Positions 45,396-54,903 of a stretch of 64,000 nucleotides of DNA are shown here, one piece after another. Within the stretch, counting starts at the first letter, position 1; each line of letters begins with the position of its first letter. The position numbers and the translations under genes are program-made. The notes beneath the pieces were generated by a model that did no database searches, was not told the origin of the DNA, and saw only the letters and a list, made by a program, of their open reading frames with translations. Source of the DNA: Actinomycetota bacterium (GTDB lineage Bacteria > Actinomycetota > Actinomycetes > S36-B12); contig JAUXVJ010000024.1 in NCBI GenBank assembly GCA_030684515.1, positions 165,663-229,662 on the forward strand, read 5' to 3'.

Positions 45396-45492
45396 CCGCT
45401 CACTGTACCGGCGTGCGAACGCGGTTGACTGTGATGTTGACACCGACTACTTTCCAGTCACCACACTGCTTTCCCGTCGCCACGATCGAAGG

Positions 45493-46476
45493 GTGCTGCC
45501 CACCGTGCATTTCGCCAAGCTTGGTCGCTCAGGTCTGTCCGTGTCCCGCATCTGCCTTGGCGCCATGAGTTTCGGTGTCCCCGAGCGCGGACCGCATCCG
45601 TGGAGTCTGAACGAAGAGGCCAGCCGGCCACTCATCAAGGCGGCCATTGAACTTGGCATCAATTTCTTTGATACCGCCAATGTCTATTCCGATGGCACCA
45701 GTGAGGAGATCCTGGGACGAGCTCTCGCTGACTACATCCCGCGTGCAGAAGTGGTCATCGCCACAAAGGTCAACGGACCAATGCGCAAGGACGTCAATGC
45801 GCAGGGACTGTCGCGCAAATCGATCATGACTGAGATCGACGCAAGCCTGAAGCGCCTTGGCACTGACTACGTCGACCTTTATCAGATCCATCGCTTCGAT
45901 CGCCGCACCCCGATCGAGGAGACGATGGAGGCTCTGCACGATGTGGTGAAAGCCGGCAAGGCGCGGTATATCGGCGCTTCATCGATGTGGGCCTGGCAGT
46001 TCTCCAAGGCCCAGTACACCGCTGACGCCAAGCACCTGACTCGCTTCATCTCGATGCAGAATCACTACAACCTGCTGCAGCGCGAAGAAGAGCGAGAGAT
46101 GAATCCGCTGTGCGTGGACCAGGGCGTCGGTTTGATCCCGTGGAGTCCACTTGCCCGTGGCCGACTGACTCGTGATTGGTCAATGACGAGCGCACGCAGT
46201 GAAACCGATGAATTCGGCAAGAACCTGTATCTGGATGAGGATCAAGTGATCGTCGAGCGGGTTGCTGAAGTAGCTGAGAAGCATGGCGTCCCTCGCGCTC
46301 AGGTGGCACTGGCGTGGGTGCTCAGCAAGCCTGGCGTGGTCGCACCAATCGTCGGCGTCACCAAGGAGCATCACCTCACCGATGCAGTCGAAGCACTCCA
46401 GGTGAAGTTGAGTCCCGAGGACATCGCCAGCCTTGAAGCGCCCTACAAGCCGCACCCGGTCGTTGGCTTCCAATAG
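45493..46476 (+). CDS. Aldo/keto reductase 2
   Basis: A 327-residue aldo/keto reductase. The catalytic Asp-Tyr lies in FDTANVYSDG, Lys in VVIATKVNGPM and His in LYQIHRFDRRTP. The C-terminal cofactor segment is PIVGVTKEHHLTDAVEAL. Overall it resembles the AKR subgroup with a FTGVPERGPH-like loop. The GTG at 45493 has a GAAGG immediately upstream; a second GTG at 45505 is possible. The TetR gene diverges across 97 nt. Confidence 0.92.
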   Translation: MLPTVHFAKLGRSGLSVSRICLGAMSFGVPERGPHPWSLNEEASRPLIKAAIELGINFFDTANVYSDGTSEEILGRALADYIPRAEVVIATKVNGPMRKDVNAQGLSRKSIMTEIDASLKRLGTDYVDLYQIHRFDRRTPIEETMEALHDVVKAGKARYIGASSMWAWQFSKAQYTADAKHLTRFISMQNHYNLLQREEEREMNPLCVDQGVGLIPWSPLARGRLTRDWSMTSARSETDEFGKNLYLDEDQVIVERVAEVAEKHGVPRAQVALAWVLSKPGVVAPIVGVTKEHHLTDAVEALQVKLSPEDIASLEAPYKPHPVVGFQ

Positions 46477-46533
46477 CCAAGGGCACTCGAGTCTTCTTTC
46501 GCAATTTCCAACACAATTGAAAGGCAACTCCTC

Positions 46534-47568
46534 ATGACAACTCGTGCACTTGGCTCCACTGGCGTCTACGTCTCCCAGCTCTGCCTGGGCGCAATGATGT
46601 TCGGGCGTTGGGGTGAGCCCGACCACGACAGCTGCATCTCGATCATCCACAAGGCCCTGGACAGCGGCATCAACTTCATCGACACCGCCGACATGTACTC
46701 CTTCGGTGAATCCGAGACCATCGTTGGCAAGGCACTGATCGGCAGGCGCGATGACGTGGTGCTGGCAACCAAGTTCCACAACCCCATGCACCGCACCGAT
46801 CTACTGAAGCGCGGCAACTCCCGCCGCTGGATCATCAAGGAGGTCGAGGATTCACTGAAGCGCCTGCAGACCGACTGGATCGACCTCTACCAGGTGCACC
46901 GTCCCGAGCCCGGCACGGATTTCGAAGAGACACTGCGGGCACTTGATGACCTCGTACATCAGGGCAAGATCCGTTACATCGGCACGTCGACCTACCCCGC
47001 GACGGAGATCGTGGAAGGCCAGTGGCTGGCCGATCGCAAGAATCTCAATCGGGTGGTCGCCGAGCAGCCGCCGTACTCGATCTTCGTGCGCGGCATCGAG
47101 CGCGACGTCCTGCCTACGGCCCAGAAGTACGGCATGGGCACCCTCACATGGAGTCCGCTGGCAAGTGGCTGGCTCAGTGGCCGCTACAAGCTGGAGGGCT
47201 CAACCGACTCCACCAGCGCCGGCATCCGCAAATCAACCGGTGCTCTTGATCCCTCGCTACCAGAGAACCGGGCCAAGTTGGTGGCAGCCGACGCACTCGG
47301 CAAGCTCGCCGCTGATGCTGGCCTCACCTTGCCGCAAATGGCCATCGCATTCGTGCTCGAGCACCCCGGTGTCACCTCCGCCATCATCGGCCCTCGCACG
47401 ATGGACCAGCTCGTGACCCAGATCGGCGCTGATGAAATCCAGTTGAGCCAGGAAGTGCTCGATCAGATCGACCAGATCGTGGCTCCAGGTGAAATCCTGG
47501 ATGGCATGGATTCGGGTTGGGCCCTGCCCGCCATGACTCCGGCCGGTCGTCGACGCAGCCTGGCCTGA
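46534..47568 (+). CDS. Aldo/keto reductase 3
   Basis: A 344-residue aldo/keto reductase with Asp-Tyr in FIDTADMYSFGES, Lys in VLATKFHNPM and His in YQVHRPEPG. The C-terminal cofactor motif is SAIIGPRTMDQLVTQI. This branch resembles the YajO/AKR subgroup active on small aldehydes. AAAGGCAACTCCTC precedes the ATG. It follows reductase 2 with a 57-nt gap and runs into reductase 4. Confidence 0.92.
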   Translation: MTTRALGSTGVYVSQLCLGAMMFGRWGEPDHDSCISIIHKALDSGINFIDTADMYSFGESETIVGKALIGRRDDVVLATKFHNPMHRTDLLKRGNSRRWIIKEVEDSLKRLQTDWIDLYQVHRPEPGTDFEETLRALDDLVHQGKIRYIGTSTYPATEIVEGQWLADRKNLNRVVAEQPPYSIFVRGIERDVLPTAQKYGMGTLTWSPLASGWLSGRYKLEGSTDSTSAGIRKSTGALDPSLPENRAKLVAADALGKLAADAGLTLPQMAIAFVLEHPGVTSAIIGPRTMDQLVTQIGADEIQLSQEVLDQIDQIVAPGEILDGMDSGWALPAMTPAGRRRSLA

Positions 47569-47590
47569 CCACCACATCAAAGGAGCAGCA

Positions 47591-48574
<984 letters not shown>

Positions 48575-48576
48575 TC

Positions 48577-49839
48577 TCAGTTGGCCTGCACTGGCCTTTC
48601 AAGGATTGCCGGGTCATCGCCGTGTGTGCGCACGACCTTCTTGAAGTAGTAGTACATCGGCAGGCCAAGCAGCAGCAAGGTCGCCGCCGCAATTGCGAAT
48701 ACCGCGGGGTACCCAAATCGTGCCGCGATGATGCCGCCAATAGCCGGGGCCATCTGCCCCGATAGCGCCTGCACGCTTTGATACAGGCCGAAGATTGCGC
48801 TGAGCGCAGCAGCCGAGACCAGAGTCGGCAGCAGCGATGCACTTCCGGTTGCCAGCATTCCAGCGAACAGCGACATCCCGATGAGCAGCACTGAGAAGAC
48901 AAGCATGTTCTGCACGAAGATCATCGGAACCAGGAAGACCGCAATCCCGATCGTGGACCACAGCAGTACCCGCGTGTGCGCGATGCGCGACAGGATCCGC
49001 CCGGAGTAGACCGCACCAATGGCCATGCTCACCGCGATGGCAAAGAACATCCAGCCAATGATCGCCGTGCTGTTCGCGTCAGGGGGAAGCATCGACACCA
49101 CGAAGGTGGGAAGGATCGGTTGGATCATCGGCGCAGCCAGGCCAAGCAGCAGTACCAGGATCAAAGCCGAACGAGCAATCGGCGACGCCATGATCGACTT
49201 GAAGCCTGAGGCCTTGGGCACGCCGTTGACTGACGCAACAACGGGAGGTCGCGCGGGCTCCTTGATCATGAGCATCGCCACGATGGTCCCGGAGAACATC
49301 AGGATGCCACCGATGATGAAGGTGGTCTTGTAGCTCCAGATGGCAATGAGCACCGAGGCGATAACTGGGCCGGCACCGGTGCCCACCATGACCCCGCCTT
49401 GGAAGCGTCCCAGATAGCGCGACATCTGATCCGGCGGCGTGGATGCCGAGACCAAGGCCATGCCGGCCGGACCGGCGCCGGCCATGAAGCCAATGAAGGC
49501 GCGGATCGCCACGATCTGCCAGACCGAAGTCGCCAGCCCAATGAGCAGCAAGCCGAGAGCACCACCAAAGCACGCACGCACGAGCATCGCCTTGCGCCCG
49601 TACCTGTCACCCAGCGCTCCCCAGATCGGGCCCGAGACAAACATGAAGAAGCCGCCAAGGCCGGTGGCAATGCCCGCCCACATCGCTGCCTCGGGTCCGG
49701 AGAGATCCGACATCTCCTCCAGATACAGGGGCAGGAATGGAGCGGTGAAGGAGAAGGTGGTGGCTACCAATGCCACGGCAAGGGTCGCGGCGTAGTTGTT
49801 GCGCTTCCAGCCGTGCACAGTGCGAACTGCAGTCGTCAC
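48577..49839 (-). CDS. MFS transporter
   Basis: A 420-residue MFS protein with 12 predicted segments. Motif A variants are visible (GALGDRYGRKAMLVR in loop 2-3), and the membrane segments contain few charges. The form is that of DHA1-type drug efflux carriers, with a GAGPAGMALVSASTPPDQMSRYLGRFQGG motif near segment 5. GTG start, with TAGGCG 6 nt upstream. It converges with the reductase array and may export a reductase product, which is speculative. Confidence 0.9.
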   Translation of the reverse strand: MTTAVRTVHGWKRNNYAATLAVALVATTFSFTAPFLPLYLEEMSDLSGPEAAMWAGIATGLGGFFMFVSGPIWGALGDRYGRKAMLVRACFGGALGLLLIGLATSVWQIVAIRAFIGFMAGAGPAGMALVSASTPPDQMSRYLGRFQGGVMVGTGAGPVIASVLIAIWSYKTTFIIGGILMFSGTIVAMLMIKEPARPPVVASVNGVPKASGFKSIMASPIARSALILVLLLGLAAPMIQPILPTFVVSMLPPDANSTAIIGWMFFAIAVSMAIGAVYSGRILSRIAHTRVLLWSTIGIAVFLVPMIFVQNMLVFSVLLIGMSLFAGMLATGSASLLPTLVSAAALSAIFGLYQSVQALSGQMAPAIGGIIAARFGYPAVFAIAAATLLLLGLPMYYYFKKVVRTHGDDPAILERPVQAN

Positions 49840-50046
49840 GAAGTGCGCCTACTCCCGGGCCGATGGCTCGCGGGCTGATGGGCTCCGCGGCGTTGGAGCA
49901 GTATGACCGATTTGCGATGCGCATTCCTGAGAACAGCGGCAGTTTGGCCATTTCCGTTGACGATGACCCTGAGCCTGCCTAAGTTGTCGAACCATTCACG
50001 GTGACGCCCCAACCACCACCTCGCGGGCAACTGAAACGGAGTATCG

Positions 50047-51264
50047 ATGAGCGGCATGCTTGATGGCTTTCGCGTTCTTGACCTGACCATGTGGGCCTTT
50101 TGCCCATCCGCCGCACGCGTACTCGCCGAGTGGGGCGCCGATGTCATCCACATTGAGAATCCCAACTCCCCAGACCCGATGCGCCTGTTCGCGGGCGGAT
50201 CACTTGAGCCAGGCGGCGCGGCATGGATGTTCAAGCACTACAACCGCGGCAAGCGCTCACTGGCGCTGAACCTGGCCACCGATGAAGGTCGCGAGACTCT
50301 CTACGCGTTGGTCAAGGAGTCCGATGTCTTCCTGACCAGCTTCCTGCCAAAGACCCGCACCAAGCTCGGCTTCGACGTTGATGACCTCAGGAAGATCAAC
50401 CCCAGGCTGATCTATGCCAAGGGCACCGGCGCTGGCCCACTTGGACCAGAGAACATGCGTGGCGGTTATGACGCTGCCAGCTGGTGGTCACGTGGCTCAC
50501 TCAGCGTGGCTGCCATGCAGGTCACCAACACCCAGAACCCGCCAAGCATGGTCGGTCATGGCGACGGCATGTCAGGGCTCGTGCTCGCTGGCGGCATCTG
50601 CGCCGCTCTGCTCAAGCGCGAGCGCACGGGGGAAGCACCGGTTGTGGACTCATCACTGATGGGCACCGCCGCCTGGTTCAACGCACCGGCGATCATCAGC
50701 GCTGGCTTTGGCCCTGGCGGGCCAGCAATGTTCGGCCAGTTCGTTGACCGCACCCTCAGCCAATGGTCGGGCACCAACTACAAGACCGGTGATGGTCGCT
50801 TCATCTATATGTCATTCCTGGGTGATCACCAGGATGAGTTTGAGGACCTGGCTCGCCTGCTCAAGCACGACGAGCTCATCACGGATCCGCGCTTTGACTC
50901 AACAGCAAACAGGATGGCCAATTCGCCAGCCCTCATGGCGATCATGGACGAGATCTTCGCGACCAAGACCTTGGCTGAATGGAAGGTCATCCTGCTGCCA
51001 TCCAAGGGCGTGTGGGCTCCAGTGCAGAACGCGCAGGAGATGTACGAGGACCCACAGGCTCAGGCCAACGGCATGGTTCGCGTGCCAACTGACGAGCCTG
51101 GCACGCCAGCAGTGGTCATGCCGCCAGTGATGTTCGATCAGGACGCAGGACCGGGCCGCCCAGCACCGGACTTCGGCGCTGACACCGACGACATCCTGCG
51201 AGACATCGTTGGCCTGGATGCGGCTCGCATTGCAGAGCTGCGCGCATCGCGCATCGTCGCTTGA
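50047..51264 (+). CDS. CoA-transferase, CaiB/BaiF family III
   Basis: A 405-residue family III CoA-transferase. It has the N-terminal LDGFRVLDLTMWAFCPSAARVLAEWGADVIHIENP, the NRGKRSLALNLATDEGRE segment, FLTSFLPKTRTKLGFD and the conserved catalytic region EAPVVDSSLMGTAAWF, whose aspartate is the expected nucleophile. These enzymes move CoA between acids such as carnitine, succinate or bile-acid derivatives. AAACGGAG lies 6 nt before the ATG. It fits the acyl-CoA theme of the window. Confidence 0.9.
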   Translation: MSGMLDGFRVLDLTMWAFCPSAARVLAEWGADVIHIENPNSPDPMRLFAGGSLEPGGAAWMFKHYNRGKRSLALNLATDEGRETLYALVKESDVFLTSFLPKTRTKLGFDVDDLRKINPRLIYAKGTGAGPLGPENMRGGYDAASWWSRGSLSVAAMQVTNTQNPPSMVGHGDGMSGLVLAGGICAALLKRERTGEAPVVDSSLMGTAAWFNAPAIISAGFGPGGPAMFGQFVDRTLSQWSGTNYKTGDGRFIYMSFLGDHQDEFEDLARLLKHDELITDPRFDSTANRMANSPALMAIMDEIFATKTLAEWKVILLPSKGVWAPVQNAQEMYEDPQAQANGMVRVPTDEPGTPAVVMPPVMFDQDAGPGRPAPDFGADTDDILRDIVGLDAARIAELRASRIVA

Positions 51265-51267
51265 GAG

Positions 51268-51333
51268 CCATAAACTGGAATATCCACCAAGTTATTGTAG
51301 TTTATGGTGTCTAAACTAGAATAACTATAGAAT
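51268..51333 (+). promoter_or_regulatory. Fic-gene promoter with inverted-repeat operator
   Basis: An AT-rich stretch (about 30% G+C over 51301-51340). GTTATTGTAGTTTA (51291-51304) and TAAACTAGAATAAC (51312-51325) form a 14-bp inverted repeat with one mismatch and a 7-nt gap. A further half site CCATAAACT lies at 51268-51276. TAGAAT (51328-51333) is 6 nt before the ATG and is the -10 of a leaderless transcript. The repeat covers the expected -35 area, as for a repressor site. Confidence 0.65.
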
Positions 51334-51339
51334 TGCTCC

Positions 51340-52542
51340 ATGTTGCCATGGCCTGAAGCACGCAAAGAAACCAGGCCATGGCAGCAGAGCGTTCGGGCTG
51401 GCCTGCGTGAAGACCGACTTCTCAAGGAAGTCACCACAACGATTCCCGAATTCCTTGGCGACCGAACTCTTGGGCTGCCCGCAGAGCTTGCAATGCTCCT
51501 TGAGGACAACACGCGGGCAATCTCCGCTCTTGACGCCTCCCATGGCCAGTCATTGACAGCACTTGGCGGGCTGTTGCTGCGAACCGAATCAGTTGCCTCC
51601 TCAAAGATCGAGCAGATCGTTGCCTCAATCGATGACTATGCCCGAGCGATGTATGGCAACAAGGGCAATAGCTCGGCAGTAGCAATGGTTGATGCAACAA
51701 GGGCAACGCGCGAGTTGATGGACAGCATCTCTGTTAGCAAAGTGATCACCGGCTCAGATCTCTTGCGAGCGCAGGCAGCACTGATGGCAGCAGATGCATC
51801 GGAACTCCCGTATGCCGGGCATCTTCGCACGATGCAAAACTGGGTGGGCGGCAGCGACTACTCCCCCCGAGATGCACTACTCGCACCTCCCCCACCCGAA
51901 CTAGTCCCAGCACTCTTTGACGACATCGTGCAATTCTCAAATCGCACACACATGCCAAGCCTTCTACTGGCAGCAATTGCACACGCGCAGTTCGAAACAG
52001 TTCACCCATTCACCGACGGCAACGGACGTATCGGCAGAGCGCTGGTCAATGCAATTCTTCGAGTGCGAGGAACGACAACACAAATCGTCATTCCTCTTGC
52101 ATCAGCGCTTGTCGCGCGAAAAGACGAATATTTCGCCGCGCTTGAAAGCTTCCGCGCGGGTGATGCTGAGCCAATCGTGATGAGCTTCGTGACAGCATCG
52201 CAAATTGCCACAGATGAATCCGCCGCGACAGCCGTTCGACTGAAGGACATCCCAACTCAGTGGCGAGACGAACTGGGTCCTACTCGCAGCGACAGTGCAG
52301 CCTTGCGCATCCTGGAGTTGCTTCTGACACATCCGGCAATAGCCGTCGCAGATATCCAGAGCCAGCTGAGCGTCACTACGGCCGCTGTCTATACCGCGGT
52401 GAATCGATTGCACGCTGCGGGCATCATTCGCCCCCTCAGCCATCGCACCCGCAATCAGATATGGGGTGCCTCAGCGCTGATCGACGAGTTGGAGGATCTC
52501 GGTCGGCGAATTGAGGCCAGAGCAGGCAAGGTTCGGGCTTAG
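51340..52542 (+). CDS. Fic-family AMP-transferase with C-terminal winged helix
   Basis: A 400-residue Fic protein. The N-terminal Fic_N region (about 30-110) has RTESVASSKIEQIVAS at 81-96, where the inhibitory helix usually reads S-x-x-x-E-G; here Gln replaces Gly. The Fic core carries the full active-site loop HPFTDGNGRIGR (222-233), so it should transfer AMP (or another nucleotide) to a protein target. The last 90 residues are a winged helix (ALRILELLLTHPAIAVADIQSQL...VYTAVNRLHAAGI), allowing it to bind DNA, perhaps its own operator. Confidence 0.88.
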   Translation: MLPWPEARKETRPWQQSVRAGLREDRLLKEVTTTIPEFLGDRTLGLPAELAMLLEDNTRAISALDASHGQSLTALGGLLLRTESVASSKIEQIVASIDDYARAMYGNKGNSSAVAMVDATRATRELMDSISVSKVITGSDLLRAQAALMAADASELPYAGHLRTMQNWVGGSDYSPRDALLAPPPPELVPALFDDIVQFSNRTHMPSLLLAAIAHAQFETVHPFTDGNGRIGRALVNAILRVRGTTTQIVIPLASALVARKDEYFAALESFRAGDAEPIVMSFVTASQIATDESAATAVRLKDIPTQWRDELGPTRSDSAALRILELLLTHPAIAVADIQSQLSVTTAAVYTAVNRLHAAGIIRPLSHRTRNQIWGASALIDELEDLGRRIEARAGKVRA

Positions 52543-52551
52543 CCTTCTTCC

Positions 52552-52758
52552 ATGTGCCGAAGCATCAAGACCCTTCGCCCACCGTTCACTGAAGATGTCG
52601 GTCCGACCGACGTCGAGGCAGCCGCGCTGCAATACGTGCGCAAGATCAGCGGCTTCCGAGCACCCGCCGCGCATAACAAGGAGGCGTTCGACCAGGCCGT
52701 CACAGCCGTAGCGCAGGCCACCGCACGATTGCTCGACCAACTTGTGGTCAAGGGGTAG
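52552..52758 (+). CDS. DUF2277-family small protein
   Basis: A 68-residue protein matching DUF2277: MCRSIKTLRPPF at the start, EAAALQYVRKISGFRAPAAHNKEAFDQAVTAVAQATARLLDQL. TAGCCT lies exactly 6 nt before the ATG although the gene starts only 9 nt after the Fic stop, so it has its own probable leaderless promoter. Family function is unknown; an Arg/Lys-rich helix-bundle form suggests nucleic-acid or protein binding. Confidence 0.85.
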   Translation: MCRSIKTLRPPFTEDVGPTDVEAAALQYVRKISGFRAPAAHNKEAFDQAVTAVAQATARLLDQLVVKG

Positions 52759-52814
52759 TCACAGCGTTCATCAATGTTCATTCACTGGCAATGTAGCTGC
52801 GCAATCGTGTGGCC

Positions 52815-53108
52815 ATGGCGACCCAAGTAACCATGCATGGCACAGATCTCGAGCGAATCCTTGAGGTCTACTCCTCTCGATTGCAGCGGCACATCCTCAC
52901 AGCGCAATCTCCAGTAGAAGTTGCTGCCGTCCACAGTGAATGCTGGAACTTCACGTTGAAGCATCCCGACACCACGGTCATCTTCCTGAGCTTGCCTACC
53001 AATGAGGTGACTTGGCTGCGCGACACCTGTCTGGCTGGCATCGCCGCCAACCACTACGGCTATTCAGCTGATGCCGTCTTGCCATACGTACCCGGGAGGG
53101 TTGCCTGA
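52815..53108 (+). CDS. Hypothetical protein
   Basis: A 97-residue frame from ATG 52815 (GTG 52809 also possible). Its composition is protein-like: LERILEVYSSRLQRHILTAQSPVEVAAVHSECWNFTLKHPDTTVIFLSLP and ending in YVPGRVA. No ribosome site and no exact -10 match are seen. No family is recognised. Confidence 0.45.
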   Translation: MATQVTMHGTDLERILEVYSSRLQRHILTAQSPVEVAAVHSECWNFTLKHPDTTVIFLSLPTNEVTWLRDTCLAGIAANHYGYSADAVLPYVPGRVA

Positions 53109-53193
53109 CTTCCATGAGGCGCACAGTCCGATTCTTGGACAATTGCCCATGGGTGGTTACGCAGCCATAGGCCTTGCCGTTACATTCGCAGGT

Positions 53194-53613
53194 ATGGACC
53201 CAATCGCCACGAATGGCACTTGTCAGATCTGCACCATGAATCCCAAGCTCACCCACACAGCAAATGAGCATGAATTGGCACTGCAGTTGAAGGGGCCATT
53301 TCTGGATTACGTGAAGACTGATGCCTTCTCAGGTGGCGACCGTCCAATGACCTACGCCCAGGTGATCAAGCGCTTTGAGGTCGACACCACTGTTCGCCGC
53401 CTGGGACGCATCCTTGATGGGATGGAGCAGATTCTTGCCAATGACGGCTGGCCAAAAACAGCTGAGGCCGGCATCGCTGCCTACGTCGTCAATGCCACCG
53501 GTCAGCCGGGCGGCGACTGGGCCACGACCTGGAAGATGCGTCCAGAAGATGCCCGTCGGCACGCACGCGGCTACATGCGCCATCTGACTTTGGATCTCGA
53601 CGTCGACAAGTAG
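53194..53613 (+). CDS. Hypothetical protein with N-terminal Cys pair
   Basis: A 139-residue protein from ATG 53194, which is preceded by TACATT at 7 nt and so may be leaderless. The N-terminus has TCQICT, a possible zinc or disulfide pair. The rest is soluble and mixed alpha/beta: LKGPFLDYVKTDAFSGGDRPMTYAQVIKRFEVD and a basic-helical end AGYMRHLTLDLDVDK-like. A frame extending to 53071 has no support. No family is recognised. A hairpin terminator follows. Confidence 0.6.
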   Translation: MDPIATNGTCQICTMNPKLTHTANEHELALQLKGPFLDYVKTDAFSGGDRPMTYAQVIKRFEVDTTVRRLGRILDGMEQILANDGWPKTAEAGIAAYVVNATGQPGGDWATTWKMRPEDARRHARGYMRHLTLDLDVDK

Positions 53614-53627
53614 GGCCGCAGCAAGCA

Positions 53628-53656
53628 AATGAGCCTGGTCAGGGACCAGGCTCATT
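53628..53656. terminator. Hairpin terminator
   Basis: Arms AATGAGCCTGGTC and GACCAGGCTCATT are perfectly complementary (13 bp) around AGG. It sits between the convergent hypothetical gene and the desaturase gene, so it may serve both. Confidence 0.78.
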
Positions 53657-53675
53657 GCACATTTGTGCCAGCTTC

Positions 53676-54626
53676 TTAGGCCGGCTTCTTCACGCGTAGT
53701 TTGTTGATGCGCGCCTGGCTTGGCCACTTCACATCGGTCACCAGTCCAACACCCTCGAGCATCCGGATGATGCGCGCACTGCTGTCGAGCTGACCGCGTA
53801 GCACGCCGTGACGAGCGCTGCTGGGATCCGCGTGGTGGTAGTTGTGATAGTTCTCGCCGCAGCCCACAACCGCGATCCAGCCGATGTTGCCTGACTTGTC
53901 GCGACTGGTGAATGGCTTCTTGCCGAAGATGTGCGTGATGGAGTTGATCGACCACGTCATGTGGTGGACAAGGGCAACGCGAACCAGCCCGGCCCAGAAG
54001 AAGGCCCGCAGCGCGCCCCACCAGCCATCAAAGGCAAAGCCGATGGCAACTGGAATCACAAAGGTGATCACAGCGATCAGTGGCCATAGGCGACTGATGC
54101 GCACAAGTGCCCGGTCTTCAATCAGATCTGGTGCGTACTTCTTGGCGTCCGTGCCCGAATAGGTGAACAGCCAGCCGACATGTGCGTGCAGGAAGCCGCG
54201 CAGCAGGTGGCGCAGGCCAGTGCCATAGGCCCAAGGTGAGTGCGGGTCACGTGCCTGGTCAGAGAACTGATGATGCTTGCGGTGATCGGCAACCCAGTCC
54301 ACCACCCGGCCTTCAACTGCGACACTGCCGGCCACGGCAAGGAAGCCACGCATGAATGGGCCCGCGCGAAAGGCGTTGTGTGTGAAGAGACGGTGATAGC
54401 CGATCGTGACGCCATGCACGCCGATGTAATAGAGCGCGACCATCATGATGATGTCCACGACGGACACCCAGCCGATGATGATGGCCAGCGGCAGCGCGCC
54501 GAGAAGCGCGGCTAGCGGCACTGCGACGAACATGCCGAGAACGAGGTTCTTGATCCATCCAGGACTCTGCGTGGGCTCTGCCGATGAGGCTGCTGGTTCA
54601 GGTCGGGTCGCGGTATCGGTGGTCAC
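53676..54626 (-). CDS. Acyl-CoA desaturase (delta-9 type)
   Basis: A 316-residue integral membrane di-iron desaturase, which introduces a cis double bond into acyl-CoA. The three His boxes are present: HRLFTH (78-83), HRKHH (115-119) and HNYHH (261-265). Hydrophobic segments flank the boxes as in stearoyl-CoA desaturases. The start is GTG at 54626; a TTG four codons up is also in frame. The N-terminal tail (about 25 residues) is cytoplasmic and Ala/Thr-rich. Its reductase partner is not seen nearby. It helps set membrane fluidity. Confidence 0.92.
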   Translation of the reverse strand: MTTDTATRPEPAASSAEPTQSPGWIKNLVLGMFVAVPLAALLGALPLAIIIGWVSVVDIIMMVALYYIGVHGVTIGYHRLFTHNAFRAGPFMRGFLAVAGSVAVEGRVVDWVADHRKHHQFSDQARDPHSPWAYGTGLRHLLRGFLHAHVGWLFTYSGTDAKKYAPDLIEDRALVRISRLWPLIAVITFVIPVAIGFAFDGWWGALRAFFWAGLVRVALVHHMTWSINSITHIFGKKPFTSRDKSGNIGWIAVVGCGENYHNYHHADPSSARHGVLRGQLDSSARIIRMLEGVGLVTDVKWPSQARINKLRVKKPA

Positions 54627-54808
54627 GCGAGAGGACAAACACGAGTGCTGGAAAAAGTCATCATCTGCCTATAGATAGAAAATCGTTCGCGTTCCGCTTC
54701 ACCTATTGGCAAGTCCTTATTCGAACTCTGTCAGTGTCGCACGAGGGCACAAGTCCATCGAAATGGATATCACCAAGTGTCAGGCACATCACATGTAAGC
54801 ATCAGGTA

Positions 54809-54850
54809 AGCCCGTGAGGGGGTGCTGCTCCGCCACCCGCCCCACGGGCT
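54809..54850. terminator. Hairpin terminator after the acyl-CoA dehydrogenase operon
   Basis: AGCCCGTG (54809-54816) pairs with CACGGGCT (54843-54850), and an inner GGGTG/CACCC pair lengthens the stem. On the minus strand it lies about 55 nt after the dehydrogenase stop. Confidence 0.6.
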
Positions 54851-54903
54851 CAATCCTGCAGATCTGCGACTCAATAAATACTTTGTGGGATAAATCTGGT
54901 GCG

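Noticed and set aside
49866-49982. 38-codon frame between the MFS and CoA-transferase genes
   Set aside because: No ribosome site, only a near -10 (TACTCC), and no homology pattern; might be a remnant but not supportable.
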